NCBI GenBank assembly: GCA_944472135.2
Contig: OX235262.1
Span: forward strand, 169,755,509-169,819,508
Length of the DNA stretch: 64,000 nucleotides
Origin: Trichobilharzia regenti
Lineage: Eukaryota > Platyhelminthes > Trematoda > Strigeidida > Schistosomatidae
Direction of reading: 5' to 3'
The position numbers and the translations under genes were made by a program. Positions 1-11,435 of the stretch are shown here, in pieces (positions within the stretch are counted from its first letter, which is position 1; each line of letters begins with the position of its first letter). The notes below the pieces were generated by a model. That model was not told the origin of the DNA. It saw nothing but the letters and a program-made list of their open reading frames with translations, and did not search any database.

Positions 1-775
1 TTACGTTTAACGCTACACAAACTCGTAGATCTGTAAGTGAAAACCAACAAGTTGGCAGAAGAGGCAGGCAGCGATGGCAGAACTTCAAGTGAACTATAGA
101 GCAAACGAAGGTAATGAAGATAACAAACCAACAACAAACACCAATCACTAACAATAGGAGAAATTTGAAGGAATTCACCTCTTCCATTTATCTATGCCTC
201 GACATTTCAACTATAGGAGGCACGGATAGGTAGCATCGGAAAATGAGGACAGACATTCATTAATCTGAAATCAGAGAAGAAATCTACTGTATTAAGCATA
301 AGGAACACGATTCAGATTTTCAATATCTGTGTCACGCTAGCCAGTTCATACATATGGTTCAGAGACGTCGCATGTCACGGAAAGCACTTTTAAAAGGCCA
401 CCGCAGAATTTTATCAATAACTAACTTCCCTGGCTCTGGCTGAAGATCAGATCACCGGCTAGAAAAAATTAGCAACAAGAAACTCTGGGAACGAACCAAC
501 TAAGAGCCTTTTCCTCAACAAATATCCCGAAGAAAATGGAGGTGGATCAAACATACACTGAGAAGACTACTGGGTGATATGACGCGCCAAGGATGCTCCT
601 GAATGGGAAACGACGAGTTATTCGGTGCGAGATGACATGGAGGAGATAGTGTGAAAAGGAGATGAGGAGGCACCAGTTGAGGAGGATTGTAAATAACAGG
701 ACGAAATGGAGATATGCTGTCGTACCCATATGTTGCACTCAGATCCCAAGGGAATAATAGTGTTATAATAATATA
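1..775 (+). mobile_element. RTE-like non-LTR retrotransposon, 3' part, decayed
   Basis: Truncated copy of the commonest family in the window. It shares with the better copies (27.5 kb, 44 kb, 59.4 kb) the post-RT segment corresponding to 'thumb' and C-terminal protein, including the Lys/Arg/Trp-rich stretch before the 3' UTR. It ends with the family's signature end, a degraded 'gttccactcggaacccaagg' followed by an AATA-rich tail. All frames are broken. It continues off the left edge of the window. Confidence 0.75.
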
Positions 776-884
776 AAGTATAAATAACACAAACTTCTAC
801 TCCTGAAAGTCTACTGATGTATTCATTCGTGTTGCATTAGCCCCAAAGGGCTGACTACTGACAAAACCTCAGAACGGATAAGAA

Positions 885-1617
885 AAGCATATGTGGGATT
901 TGACAAATAACGCTATCTCTGGAGTAGACGTGTCAACTGACTGGCTATCGATCAAACAGACGTGTGTACTACACAACAGTTCGCTCTGTCCTCCTTTATG
1001 GCTGCCTTTCAGACATGGCCATTGAGAGTAGAAGATACGAAAAGACTAACCGTCTTTCATCATAGGTGCCTACCTATCTATCTGCAGTGTTAAGTGGTAT
1101 AATAAGGTGAGGTTGGGCATCGGTAGGGTGTTAGGTAAGGAGGGAAAATCAATCGATGAGCTTGTAAAGTTACACCATCGCCTTCCTCGACGGGCTCTGT
1201 TAGCTAACATAGGATCGATCATGTTGGAAAAGAGCTAGTGAGAGTTACGCCAAAACCCAGAATAAGTCTACAGAATCTTTAACGGTTAGTATGAGCCACA
1301 CAGGGCGGTGTAAGCCGTTTGGTCGGGATCCTTGAGATGGTAAAAACCGATGGTGACTGAAGAAAATTGGTGATATGGCTCGAAATCGCTGTCGGCGGCG
1401 AAGATGTATTCACTCTTTGAGGTCAGCGGTATGTACCAAAATTCTATTGTCATTTCATGTTACCATTTTTCGCCCGTCACAATTCTGCTTATTATGGTTC
1501 TTGAGAATCTCTGCTTTCCTCTCTTTTGTCTCCTTTTACGTGCTGTGTGGAGTATGGCAACTCGAACTGATGTATTTCTGTGCAAAGTTCTGTGGTCAAG
1601 GTAGTCAGTCAATTTAA
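885..1617 (+). mobile_element. Second non-LTR family (B), 3' end fragment
   Basis: Decayed 3' part of a different non-LTR retrotransposon. Frame fragments correspond to the segment that reads 'LYGCETWPLRVED' in related elements (here about 990-1040) and to the downstream Arg/His-rich segment. The 3' UTR ends with 'gcaaagttct' followed by a short TCAG-type tail, like the copies at 23.2, 20.1 and 51.2 kb. No intact reading frame. Confidence 0.7.
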
Positions 1618-3640
1618 GATTATAGGCTAAATCCATTATGGATAAGATTTTATTTTGATAAATCATACAGTGTTGTTGTACAGTAATATTAACTGATGCA
1701 ACCACTTTCGAGCACAAACTATTGCTGTTCATAATCATATCAAGTCACTCACACAACTTTCTTCCTTCATTTATATACATGTTTGGAAGATCAGTAAAGG
1801 CAAAAAGCAAAATAAAAATAATTGTGGAACTAGTAATGATAACATAAGTAAGAGAAAAATATAAGGCATCCACTGTTATACCATATAAGGAGGGGACATC
1901 TGAGACCCTCCCTGTGTAGGATTCTCAATCAAGCAGAAATTAGGGTGGCATTCAAATCTACAAACTCACTCAGGTAGGACAAACTCTGTAGGCTGAAAGA
2001 CCCTGTCGGTGGACCGAATTAAACAAAATAATATAATTCACAAAATACCCTGCAATGACTGTGAGTTAGGTCAACTACATGGGTCAAACTAGTAGATGGG
2101 CAGTAGTCAGATTGTCAGAACATAAGAATTTAGTTAAGGTGTGAATGGTTAACCCCACCGGTGAAGATAAGTAATTTAGAAAAAAGCTCAGCAATTCCAC
2201 TGCATACATTAACACACAATCACACAATCGGGTGGGAGAGGGTTAAAATTCTAAGAAGTAATATCAGTAGATGGAGAGTGAGATTGATTACTGAATCCTG
2301 CCTGTTTCATCGAGTATACACGAAACACATGCAACATAAATAACTCAATGCAAATACCAGAGATATGTATGGAAGATATTATTACCACCAGTCAGTCAAA
2401 TCACAAGAGGATAATAAATAATCTCAAAATTCTATTTCAATTCAAACACATCACAACATTCTAACAAGTTACCTATTATTATGACTATAAAAACACTCGT
2501 CTTATTTCCCATCTGATTGTAATTGATCAATAACACTCATATTATTATTTCTGAATGCACATTATCCTATATTCAATTTTATTTAAATATCTAGTCAATT
2601 CCACACATTACATAAATGAAGAAAAAAAGTTGTGTGAATTACTTGATATGATTATGAGTGACAATAGTTTGTACTCGAAATGTGGTCATCAGTTAATACT
2701 ACTGTATAACACTGTGAGTGAACATAGACAAGACGGAGGTTATGAAAATAGCCAACCAACCAACAACAACAAAAAACCGCAACATCCAGCCAGTAGCCAA
2801 TCACCATCAACGGGAGCGATTTGAAAGAGATTACTTCATTCACTTATCTAGGGAGCATTGTCTCAACTACAGGAAGTCGGAACGGACGAGAATGTCAAAT
2901 CGAGCGATAATCGGGAAGGCAGGCGAGAAACACATTCATCAACCAACTGAAACCAATCTGGAAATTTTTGTCACTCAGCCAGCGTCAATAACAAAATTCG
3001 GTCGGATTTTCAATACAAACATCAAGTCAGTCAGTTCGCCTATACGGATCAGAAACTTGGCGGGCGGGTCACAAAGAATATTACCAACAGCCTGTTGCAG
3101 ATCTTTATCAACCAACAACTATCTTCGCTGGCTCTATACTGAAGATCAGATCAGATGGCCGGGCCAGAAAGAATCAACCCACCAACAAGAAACTATGGGA
3201 AGGAACAAAACAAGAACCAATCGCCAACCAACAAATACGCAGAAGAAAGTGGAGATGGATTAGACACTCGCTCGCTGAGGAGGCCGCTGGGTGACATAGC
3301 GCGCGAGTCAGGTCATTGCTCGAGTGGAACCCGAAAGGGAAGTGAGCGGCGAATGGGACATCAGTGCAAGGGTGACATGGAGTAGATCGTGTGAAGAGAG
3401 AGGAGTTGAAACAGTATGGACTAACATGGATGCAGGTGAAAAGCACAGTAGAAGACAGAAGCAAGTGGAGACGTGCAGTTGAAGCCCTATGTTCCACTAG
3501 GAACCCAAGGGAATAATAATAAATAATATAAATAATAACACTGAGACTTTATCAAAATAAAATTTTATCTATAATGGAGTTATACTGAACCACAGTGCTC
3601 AAGTTTTATACTTATAATATGGACTAATCTCAAACGAAAT
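1618..3640 (+). repeat. Long-inverted-repeat (foldback) element C1, interrupted by an RTE-like copy
   Basis: The left end (about 1618-1770) is the reverse complement of the right end (about 2640-2714 plus 3544-3620). Shared words include 'tcaaaataaaat' and 'tatccataatgga'. The interior (about 1771-2640) is non-coding and AT-rich. Related copies sit at 30.9-31.4 kb and 46.2-46.6 kb. An RTE-like element split the right arm. The structure suggests a non-autonomous foldback or MITE-like DNA element; no transposase is seen. Confidence 0.6.
2715..3534 (+). mobile_element. RTE-like non-LTR retrotransposon, 5'-truncated, with target duplication
   Basis: Starts inside the coding part at the segment that reads 'KTEVMKIANQ' (residues are clear at 2730-2760) and runs through the C-terminal region to the family 3' end 'gttccactaggaacccaagg' and an AATA tail. 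It is flanked by the 9-bp duplication ataacactg (2706-2714 and 3535-3543). This proves insertion into foldback element C1 and fixes the element boundaries. The frame is disrupted by shifts. Confidence 0.85.
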
Positions 3641-3973
3641 TAAAAGGGACTATAATAATTCTTCTTCCTATGATAAGGTACTGTAACGAATACCGACTGG
3701 GATTTTTACTGAAAATTCCAGTAAACAGCAACACCTTATTAAACTGATAGAATTATTTTTAATGAAACACTGATAAAAACAAAACATGAGAAACAATCAC
3801 ACCACCAGCATAAAAAGCAACCAATCACGGAGAGCTTACAAGGAATGTCACTGAAACTATCAGAATAATTAGACAAAAATCAATAAACTGAATATACACA
3901 GTTCACTTTTCGTGGGAAATTTAACCTGGTTATGATGTCCAGAATGATAATGACTAAAGCACTCAAATAACAT
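3641..3973. other. Intronic sequence, nothing recognised
   Basis: AT-rich sequence between foldback element C1 and a solo LTR. I see no open frame with protein-like composition, no tRNA-like boxes and no match to another part of the window. Confidence 0.5.
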
Positions 3974-4321
3974 TGTGGTGAGGGCTGACTGCTATCCAAA
4001 TTGGTAGACAGTAATTTACATCAATGTTTATGTCCCCAATATTGGTCGTGAGAAAAATAAGAACATGATAAGAACTGATTCAACAACCAATCACAGCAGA
4101 CTTTGTTTGCGTAGGCGGATACAATTAGCAGATAGATGATCTGACATTCAAGAAACAGTCACAAGGAGATGAAAGATTAACTTTCTGTGAGAAACAACGA
4201 ATCAGAAGATTGTGTTTGTCTACTAACAATAATCTATAATAATGTACATGAAAATCTATAAATATGTGTTGATTTCCTGAATAACCGATTTGTTGCTTAA
4301 CCCTTGTCTACTGTTGTTACA
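3974..4321 (+). repeat. Solo LTR of the Gypsy-type element, 4-bp TSD
   Basis: 348 bp beginning TGTGGTGAG and ending TTGTTACA. It is colinear with the LTR at 13097-13448, sharing 'caaccaatcaca', a 'tctataaatatgtgttgatt' TATA-like region and the closing 'cttgtctactgttgttaca'. It is flanked by acat at 3970-3973 and 4322-4325. No internal element sequence follows, so this is the product of LTR-LTR recombination. It is noticeably diverged from the other two LTRs and so is an older insertion. Confidence 0.85.
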
Positions 4322-4453
4322 ACATCACCAAAATCAACAACCTTAGTTGCCAAATATTTTCTTCCATCTAGGCAGCCATAAAAATAACAGTATCAAAAAA
4401 CGCTTTAGGTGATAAACAAACTTTGAGATTAGCCTGTTTGTGAAAACAACTGC

Positions 4454-4456
<3 letters not shown>

Positions 4457-4520
<64 letters not shown>
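4457..4520. repeat. (TA)n microsatellite
   Basis: An uninterrupted run of alternating T and A of about 64 bases, the longest simple repeat in the window. It lies about 50 bases beyond the donor site of exon 6, inside the downstream intron. Confidence 0.95.
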
Positions 4521-4522
<2 letters not shown>

Positions 4523-4569
4523 AATGAAAGTATTATTTAAATAGAAAAGTAGAAGATTTACACACTTAC

Positions 4570-4645
4570 GGGTGTATCACCTGTGAATGGATGAAATGAT
4601 GAATTGACTGAATCAGAAGTGGAAAAATCTAAATTAACGAGATTC
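4570..4645 (-). CDS. DENND1: Exon 6 of connecdenn/DENND1-like gene (clathrin-box exon)
   Basis: Coding exon of 76 bases on the minus strand. It is preceded by a pyrimidine-rich tract and acceptor ending 'ggatactttag', and followed by the donor GTAAGTG at 4563-4569. One leading base completes an ACG codon begun by the last two bases of exon 5, and the remaining 25 codons are open (NLVNLDFSTSD... to ...TGDTP), ending in phase 0. The LVNLD string fits the clathrin-box pattern L-phi-x-phi-[DE], a motif known from connecdenn tails. Phase agreement and splice sites make the exon solid. The protein name is an inference from upstream exons. The next exon is not found between here and position 1. Confidence 0.75.
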
Positions 4646-4829
4646 CTAAAGTATCCAGCAAAAATGAGAAGAGCAAAACAAATAATAAAAAAAGACGAAT
4701 TCGAGGATATGTGAAGCATCAGTTGTGTTTCAAATAACTTTACTATCTGAAGAGAAAATGAACCATAGATGAAAAGCCGACTACTGTTTGACGAACAAAC
4801 AGCAACTTTCACATTACATTTATGTAATG

Positions 4830-5160
4830 TGGTGGTTGTCTTAAGGGATCACCATCTCCCTCCGGAGCTTTGGACTTGAAGTCTGATCGACAAGGCAGTG
4901 GAGGAGTAGCATTAAAAGCTACGTTCCCATGGTTACCGCTCATTTGAAAAAGATTCATACGCCTGTTGGTCCATCCGCATTTTGGAGCCTATATACACCA
5001 CAGGTTAGGGGCCAAGGTTTTCCAGTTCCTCCTTCACTTTTATGAGGGAAACTCCTGACAGAGGCTACGAACGCGTGGCTACATGAAAGCATTTCGACAC
5101 GGAAGACGACTGAAGTCTACCCACCCTCATGTGTGCCAGGTCGTTTATAGGGCAACAATT
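4830..5160. repeat. Unclassified GC-richer dispersed repeat (G), copy 1
   Basis: A block richer in G and C than its surroundings, with patches shared in order with 33760-34355: 'gattcatacgcc/gcttcatacgcc', 'gagaggct/gaggctac', 'gagcatttc/aagcatttc' and 'acccaccc'. No coding frame. It could be the 5' region of a non-LTR family, but nothing in the window proves this. About 5161-5500 beyond it shows nothing I recognise. Confidence 0.4.
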
Positions 5161-5499
5161 AATAGTAGAACAAATGGTTTAAAGTAAGCCGAAAAATGGA
5201 AGTAATTTTACTTTTTTTATTCTGTATTCTGACATTCGTATAAATTATTAATACAGAAAATAAACGATAAATGCATATGTAACTGTATCTGTGAATATCT
5301 TCATGCGACTAGTCGAGTGACATTGGAGGCTCTAAACGGCTACGTCAAAATCTTAGCTACAGAAACCAAATTAATGCAATTTCCTTACGTTTTAGAGCAA
5401 ATCAATGTCTGAGGACTATGATTCTACTTCCTAAATATCATCAAAAGCGGCCTTCTTAAAACTTGGGCTAAAAAAACCACTAATGTATTGAGTATAATT

Positions 5500-5895
5500 T
5501 CTCAAATCCACTTTGTTTTAATAGATTAAAATATGATATTCAATGATAGTATTTACTTTCGGTGATTCTCTGATTTCTACTAAAGTGATAAAAAAGAAGA
5601 ATGTGAAGGGCAACATATCCCAATATATATGAAATAAATGCTCACGAGTTATCTCCTTAGCTATCAAAGTGTACTCCTGAACCTTTAACAGTTGGCTTTC
5701 AACGCCACATCCCGTTCATTTCTCCAAGCAGACAAAAAATATCACAAAGGATTAGTTTTCGCTTCATATCAGCCAGTATTTTGTCATGCTATCTATTGTC
5801 AACTAATATTTTATTCGAAGATCATGGACGAAGAGAAAATATCATGCAGTAAATTCCACCGAAAATCCTGTACATTATATAAGCGCACTGGTAAG
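5500..5895 (+). repeat. Unclassified dispersed repeat (D), copy 1
   Basis: Non-coding repeat colinear with 26325-26750 and partly with 7560-7675. Shared words in order include 'cactttgttttaat', 'agtgtactcctgaac', 'caa(c/a)cca...cacttctccaag' and 'cgaagagaaaatatcatg'. No terminal repeat or target duplication was identified. It is followed directly by a tRNA-headed SINE. Confidence 0.55.
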
Positions 5896-5900
5896 AATAA

Positions 5901-6140
5901 GTGAGTCAGTGGCACAGCGGTAGATTGCTCACCGACCACGTAGGTGGTCCGGATTCGATCCCAGGACACTGACTCACTCCTTTACCTCGCTAACCCAGTA
6001 GTAAGACTGGTAAAGAAAGAAGGTTGTGCATGAACCTAGCAACCTCATCCTGTGAAAATAATCACCACTGCTACAGGAACTTCAAGCCTCTAGCTTGAAG
6101 GCGTCCTATGTTCCACTGGGAAGGGGAAGGAATAAAAGAA
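5901..6140 (+). mobile_element. tRNA-headed SINE, family 1
   Basis: The head looks like a tRNA, with A-box-like 'tggcacagcggtagattg' and B-box-like 'ggattcgatcc'. A body follows ('cctttacctcgctaa', 'actggtaaagaa', 'caagcctctagcttgaag') and a tail ending 'aaggaataaaag'. The same order appears at 29.7, 57.6 kb (plus) and 21.2, 30.4, 63.7 kb (minus). It is transcribed by RNA polymerase III by analogy with tRNA-derived SINEs and has no coding capacity. Confidence 0.8.
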
Positions 6141-6515
6141 CTGGCAAATATATATATATATTATATAGCTTGAGTGTTTCAAAGATCAACAATCGGTGTG
6201 CAAGCTAATGTGGTAGTATCTATAGAGCTAGTTCAAACCACCGAAGTCAGTATTGGAAAAAGAATAGATATGTTGAGTAGCCTTTAAATACCGTATACCA
6301 GTATCAACTATTATTCCCGGGAATTACTTCGGTGGCGTTTAACGAAAAAGAAATTAGTCGTAACTGAACTCCATGCAGAAGATTGAAATTTCCCCAATGA
6401 AATACGAAGAAATGCTGAGATGTAGTTAACTGGATAAATGATATTTTCGAGACCTCTATTCAAGATATCGTTGAATATGGGTTGCCAGCAAGAATGCACC
6501 TTACAACTCACTTTC

Positions 6516-6566
<51 letters not shown>

Positions 6567-6671
6567 GTAATCAAACCAAACATTTCAATTAACATTTTAC
6601 GATAGCCATGTATCAGTCGTAATCGTTTTTACGTCAAATTTACGAATACTTCTGTAAACGCCTCCTTGAAT
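6141..6671. other. Intronic sequence with a (TA)n tract
   Basis: Holds a (TA)n microsatellite at 6518-6564 and a shorter one near 6150. Nothing else is recognised. The apparent open frame over 6311-6595 on the minus strand gets its length from the TA repeat, which translates as alternating Tyr-Ile. Confidence 0.6.
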
Positions 6672-7375
6672 CCCTATTATCATTATTTTCCTCTTGGGTT
6701 CCAGGTGAAACATACGGCTTCAGATGTCTGGTCTGGATTCAACATAGAACTTGGCACCGAAGTGCAGCAGTTCAAGTTGCCACGTTCCAAATAGCCCACA
6801 GAGGTAGACAAGAAGATGAGTGAAGAGAACATCTTTGTCCTATTTTCTGAGGTCCTCTTTAGCTAGCCCCATGATTATCCATAGGCTCTCATCTCCTCTA
6901 CTATGTCACCCTCGGACCCAAGAACAACTCGTCCTTTCACATTCGGGTTCCACTCGGGTTATGACCTGGTGAGCCATATCATCCAACAATCTCCTCAGAG
7001 TGTATGTGAGTCTGATCCACCTCCATTTTCTTCGGAATGTTCGTTGAGCGATCAGCGTTTGGTTGGTTTGTTGCCAGAGTTCCGTGTTGTTAATTGTTTC
7101 CAGCCGGTGATCTGATCTTGAATATGGATCCAGAGAAATTTGCTGCTCGCTGTTAGAAATGCTTTCCGTGACGCATACGCCAAGTTTCTCACGCATATAG
7201 AAGAACTGACTGACTGGCATAACGCTGACGCTTAAAATCCGAATCCTATTCTTTATGCTGAGTGGAGAAAATTTCCAAGCTGATTTCAGAGTGACAAAGG
7301 TGGGCGTTGCCTTTCAGACTCTGAGTGGTTGTGACATCATCATCCGTTCCACCTGAAACCTTGAATCACTGAACT
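6672..7375 (-). mobile_element. RTE-like non-LTR retrotransposon, 3' part
   Basis: Minus-strand copy whose 3' end lies at about 6675 ('cctcttgggttccaggtgaa' read on the plus strand). It runs back to the coding segment for the conserved 'IRRKWRWIRLTYTLRR' helix (about 6990-7040) and 'RSDHRLETINN'. It is 5'-truncated near 7375 and the frames are disrupted. Confidence 0.75.
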
Positions 7376-8053
7376 ACCTGAAATTTCTATTCAACACAAT
7401 ACCATACAATTTCTCCAATTTTTATTGCTTTAGCCATTCGCTTATGTCCTTGATTCACCTGGCTTACAAAATACCCGTGCTCATTTCTCAGAGATGAAGG
7501 AAACACATCATAGGAGGTTGGTCTATACTTCAGATTGAACAGCGCATTGTACCACATGATATACTATAAAAATAGTTCCATTACCTGAAGATCCTAGATG
7601 AGAAGAAAATATTATGCAATAAATTACGTTGAGAATTCTGCACACTGTGCAGATAATTTTGTCTAGAATAAAGCGGTAACTCTAAACTATGGCGACCCAA
7701 ACGAAAGACCCAAGTAACAGGACACAGTGACCTAGATCTACCAATCAGATGAACCCATAGTGAAAACGTAAAAATATAGATGCGATACATGAATTACATT
7801 ACGAATTCCATCAAGGGATAGTATTTGAGTACTGTTCGGATAAGAGTTCTTTAAATTACGCGCACTTACTGTGGGCCCACCTGATTGGTTGATCAAGGTC
7901 ATTACTTCCGTTTACTTAAGTCTTTCGTTTAGAGTTACCCATAAAGCTACTATTGTCATTATTAATATTAGTCCCCTTGATTGTAGAGATACACATAAAT
8001 AATGTTGGAGGACAGAAAACAATCTGCGAAGAGCAACTTGTCAAAGAACTTAC
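7376..8053. other. Intron between exons 5 and 6, with a fragment of repeat D
   Basis: About 7560-7675 matches the end of repeat D ('gatcctagatgagaagaaaatattatgcaataaatt'-like, on the plus strand). The rest shows no open frame or repeat signature. The splice donor of exon 5 closes this stretch on the minus strand. Confidence 0.45.
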
Positions 8054-8565
8054 GTGGGAGAATGATGAGGAGGTGAAGGACTAGAATCAAAAGAAACCCA
8101 ATTAGGATATAATCCTGAATCTGAAGGTTCTATATAACAACCCCTACGTTTTGATGTACTAGCACGACGACTAGTTGCATTATCTTTTTTACTGTTTGGT
8201 AAACTTTTCCGTAGAGGTACTTGAGAATAATCCCCTTGACTTGTTGAAGAAGATACAGAGGGATCAAATGAAAAATCTGGTAGTTCTGCTAAGATACTAG
8301 TCAACAGACTACGATTTGTACGTTCAGATCTGCGGAGTTCATTATCGATTTGAGGAGAAAGAGGTTGCCAAGCTGAACGATTCAGCGATGTTTGCTTGTC
8401 ATTCACATTCTTGTCTCGAAGCACAGGTGTTGTTACAGTTTTATTGTCTTCTTTGAGATTTAGCTGTTTTCTAAGCATTTGACATATATCCTGTTGAGGT
8501 GGTTGACAGGATACAGATGGTGCATACGATTTCTTTGTGTAGACTTTCGGTGTAGAGGAACCATT
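8054..8565 (-). CDS. DENND1: Exon 5 of connecdenn/DENND1-like gene (Ser/Pro-rich tail)
   Basis: The largest exon: 512 bases, 170 open codons plus two bases. The acceptor follows a long T/C tract ending 'ctcgtcttcag' and the donor is GTAAGTTC. The frame enters in phase 0 with NGSSTPKVYTKKSYAPS and leaves in phase 2 with ...SPSPPHHSP. The segment is rich in Ser, Pro, Asn and Gln, with basic patches (TSKRRG) and acidic/aromatic short motifs (LPDFSFDPSVS). It looks like a disordered, phosphorylated, adaptor-binding tail as in connecdenn proteins. No folded domain is visible. An ATG reading through the acceptor side would lengthen the open frame, but the splice signal argues against it as a start. 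Confidence 0.8.
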
Positions 8566-8950
8566 CTGAAGACGAGAAAAAAAGGAGAAGAAATTGACTA
8601 CTGATAACTTACAAAACACTTCTTCGTTTTGATAAATTCGTGTGAGGAAATAACAAGTAAAGAAATATCCTAAAAATGGAACTTAATTATAGCCTAACTC
8701 ACTATTCATGTATGGTCTCAGGCGAAGATAAACTACAGCGATGCATAGAATACGAACGCACGACTTACTTTGAGGCAACCATTCATAAAAACAAATGGTT
8801 TTCACATACAAATGATGTTTACTTACAAAAGAAATTTAGAGAGAGTAACGATAAAACAATAAACAGGATGCTTTCCCTGACGTGAATTTAAAATATCTCC
8901 GAATTATAATGAAGAGTATCAGTTTTCAAGTTATGAGAGAATGAGAATGC
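8566..8950. other. Intronic sequence, nothing recognised
   Basis: Lies between the exon 5 acceptor and a PLE. A 69-codon frame at 8676-8885 on the plus strand has no domain, no splice signals and no counterpart elsewhere. I treat it as chance. Confidence 0.5.
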
Positions 8951-9074
8951 AGACCTTTTCAAATCAACCGTTTTAAGTTGCTGCCTCGATTACACTAACA
9001 AAAAAGCTAGCTTTCGTAACGTACTTTCCAAAGAATATCGAAAGCAACTGAAAGAACTGAAGGATAATGATAAC

Positions 9075-10341
9075 TTGAATATCACACGACCAGATAAAGC
9101 CTCCGGGATCGTCTTGATGAACAAATCAGAGTACCTAAGCAAACTCTCGCTGATACTATCTGATGATAAAAAGTTTCAGAAACAGTCTCCACGGAAAGAT
9201 CCCACCGAACAGACGGATCTCCAGCTAACAAAGATAGTGAAGAAAATGAAAGACGAATCCATTATCAGTTCAAAACTGAACGAACAACTGCGCCCATCTG
9301 GTTCTACAACGCCGCGCATGCACGGCTTAACTAAAGTGCACAAACTAGACATCCCACTCCACCCAATACTAGATGTGATAGATTCCTCATATGATATGCG
9401 TCGGTGGCACAGTGGTTAGGACTCTCGCCGACCATGCACATAGTCCGGGGTTCGAGCCCACGCCGACGCACACCTGATATCTATGGTCGGCCTGCGAATT
9501 TCGGGCTACCGATATCCACGCTGAAAATTCCATACTTCTACCAAAAATACAGTGTGGAATCAAGCTGTAATCAAAAATAAATAATAAAAAAAAATAAATA
9601 CAATCGCGAAATGGCTGGTGGAGATTCTCGGGCCGGCGAAAGAGAAGCTGTCAAGACACAACCTCCATGACACATTCGACTTTGTTGATTCAATTAAGAA
9701 TGTCAACGTGGCAGAAAAGAAAATGGTCTCCTTGGAGGTCGTCTCTCGCTTCACCAACGTTCCATTTACAGAAACCGTACGTACATTCAATCGAATAGCA
9801 TCGATTTCGGTATATCGATCCATTACTGAAAGAACTGTTACTTCGATGCACCTTCAACGTATACTTTAGTTTCAACAAGGAAATATACAGGCAAGTAGAT
9901 GGAGTAGCAATGGGTTCTACCATAGGACCCCTCGTGGCCGATTGCTTGATAGCTAGCCTAGAAAACAACCCCTTATCACCAACTATCGATGATCTCCATC
10001 TGTACAAGAGATACATCGATGATACTTTCATTATTTGTGATGCAAATTGTGATCTAAAAAATCTACTTCAAATCTTCAATGACGCCCACCCAAACGTCGA
10101 CTTTACACTTGAGACTGAATCCGACGGAAAGTTCCACTTACTCGACGTCCATCTGACAAGAAACGCCAACAACTCCCTGAAAAGGTCCATATACAAAAAG
10201 CCTACATGGAATGGACAATTCATCAATTTTCAGAGCTTCGTGCCCTTAAGCAGAATGAGGAGCCTGATATACACTCTTCCCTCGAGGATTCGGGGACAAA
10301 CAGCGAGGAAGTCATTGAGGAAGAACTGCGTAGTCTTCTAA
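9075..10341 (+). pseudogene. PLE reverse transcriptase, interrupted by a SINE
   Basis: RT frame in two main parts. The first (9075-9390) holds the PLE-type nucleotide-binding N-terminal motif RPDKASGIVLMNKSEY, then 'TTPRMHGLTKVHK'. The second (about 9605-10341) reads KWLVEILGPAKEKLS and, after an in-frame stop near 9868, MGSTIGPLVADCLIASLE and RYIDDTFII (catalytic YIDD at about 10012-10023), then SDGKFHLLDVHL and YKKPTWNGQ. The two parts are separated by a tRNA-headed insertion at 9391-9602. The catalytic aspartates are kept, but the gene cannot make a full protein. Confidence 0.8.
9391..9602 (+). mobile_element. tRNA-headed SINE with a different body, inserted in PLE RT
   Basis: The head is that of SINE family 1 (A-box-like 'tggcacagtggttaggac', B-box-like 'ggggttcgagcc'), but the body 'cctgatatctatggtcggcc...ccaaaaatacagtg' is absent from the other copies. 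The tail is an A-rich 'aataaataataaaa' stretch. Possible decayed target duplication: atatgat on the left and atacaat on the right. Removing it rejoins PLE motifs DSSY and AKWLVEILGP. Confidence 0.75.
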
Positions 10342-11435
10342 GAACCCCGATGGAAAACGGTTACCCGCCCAAGTTCAAAGACAAGAATCTCAAATCAAAG
10401 AAGACTTCCGAACAAGTGCAATCCGTTCCAAAGAAAATACTTCTGCTTATTCTAGAATTCAAAAGTGATACTGAAGCAGAAATCCTTCGTAAACACCTCT
10501 CCAAATCTCTGAGGAAAACATACTTCGCTGCGAGCCTACGACTGACATTTCCTTGCAAAAAACAGTTCATCCAGAACGTAAAAGACAAGATGTCGCATTG
10601 GGCCACTTCAACGTGCATATACCACTTTACTTGCTCTTGTGGAGTACATTGGCCGTACCATGCGCCACCTTTAAAAACGCGCTCGTGAACACTATCCAGC
10701 CTGGCGAATTAGAGGAGACCAAAGACCTGTATATAGTTCAGTGACAGAACATCTGGTCAATTCAGGACATTCATCGCCACTCGGAAAATCCTTCAAGATA
10801 ATATACACGATTCGATCAAACCTATCAAAGCCAGGGAAATTAAGACACCTAGGCATAAGCGAGGCACTAGTTATCCAAAAACTCAAACCCACGTTATTAT
10901 CCAAAAGAAATACGCTCAACCGCTGTTCCTACCATGGCCCTCATAAACAGGTAATTCTTTTAGTAATGACCATCCCATCGCCTTTCTTATCTAAACTTCC
11001 TGTTTATTCGTGTTAAGTTTTTCTTAATCCCTATTTACACTACCATATTTTCATATCCGAACTTCCCGTCTATTTTGTCATTTTACTATTTCTACACGTT
11101 TAATCCCTGATTGCATAAACAATTATTCATCACATTAGTTTTAATCCAAACATCCTATCTATTTTGTTATTTCTACATTTCTAACCCCTAATTGCACAAA
11201 TGTCAATCTTCTTAGTAATTATGATGCTACTCTGTTTGAGTTTTATCCGTCCCCCTGTTTATTATGGCATTCTAATTCATAATTGTAATTCTTATTGGTT
11301 TGACCCTTAACCGGAAATTATTCTGGAACTTTCCCATCCATTTGATATAAATACACGAATGTATAGCCTAGGCGATGACTTCGTCGGAAAGAAAATTTTC
11401 TTCGCTGTAATTGTCTTCTTTTCAGGTTAAACCAG

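Larger units (their letters stand above)
8951..11435 (+). mobile_element. Penelope-like element with RT and GIY-YIG remnants
   Basis: The most complete PLE on the plus strand. It begins within the N-terminal RT region (RPDKASGIVLMNKSEY at about 9081-9128), continues through RT to about 10340 and the GIY-YIG-type C-terminus (CIYHFTCSCG, about 10615-10650; HLVNSGHSS, about 10750), and ends with a 3' UTR and a terminal motif near 11370-11415. Frameshifts near 10250 and 10690 and a nested SINE break it. PLEs are known to combine a telomerase-like RT with a GIY-YIG endonuclease, and the order here fits. Confidence 0.85.

Noticed and set aside
6311..6595. 94-codon minus-strand frame with a Tyr-Ile repeat
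   Set aside because: The length comes from a (TA)n microsatellite read as Tyr-Ile. The same happens at 38912-39155 and 36009-36242.
9395..9475. tRNA-like sequence with A and B boxes; also at 5.9, 29.7 and 57.6 kb
   Set aside because: Repeated with SINE bodies and tails, and the arms do not close into a cloverleaf. I therefore call SINEs, not tRNA genes.
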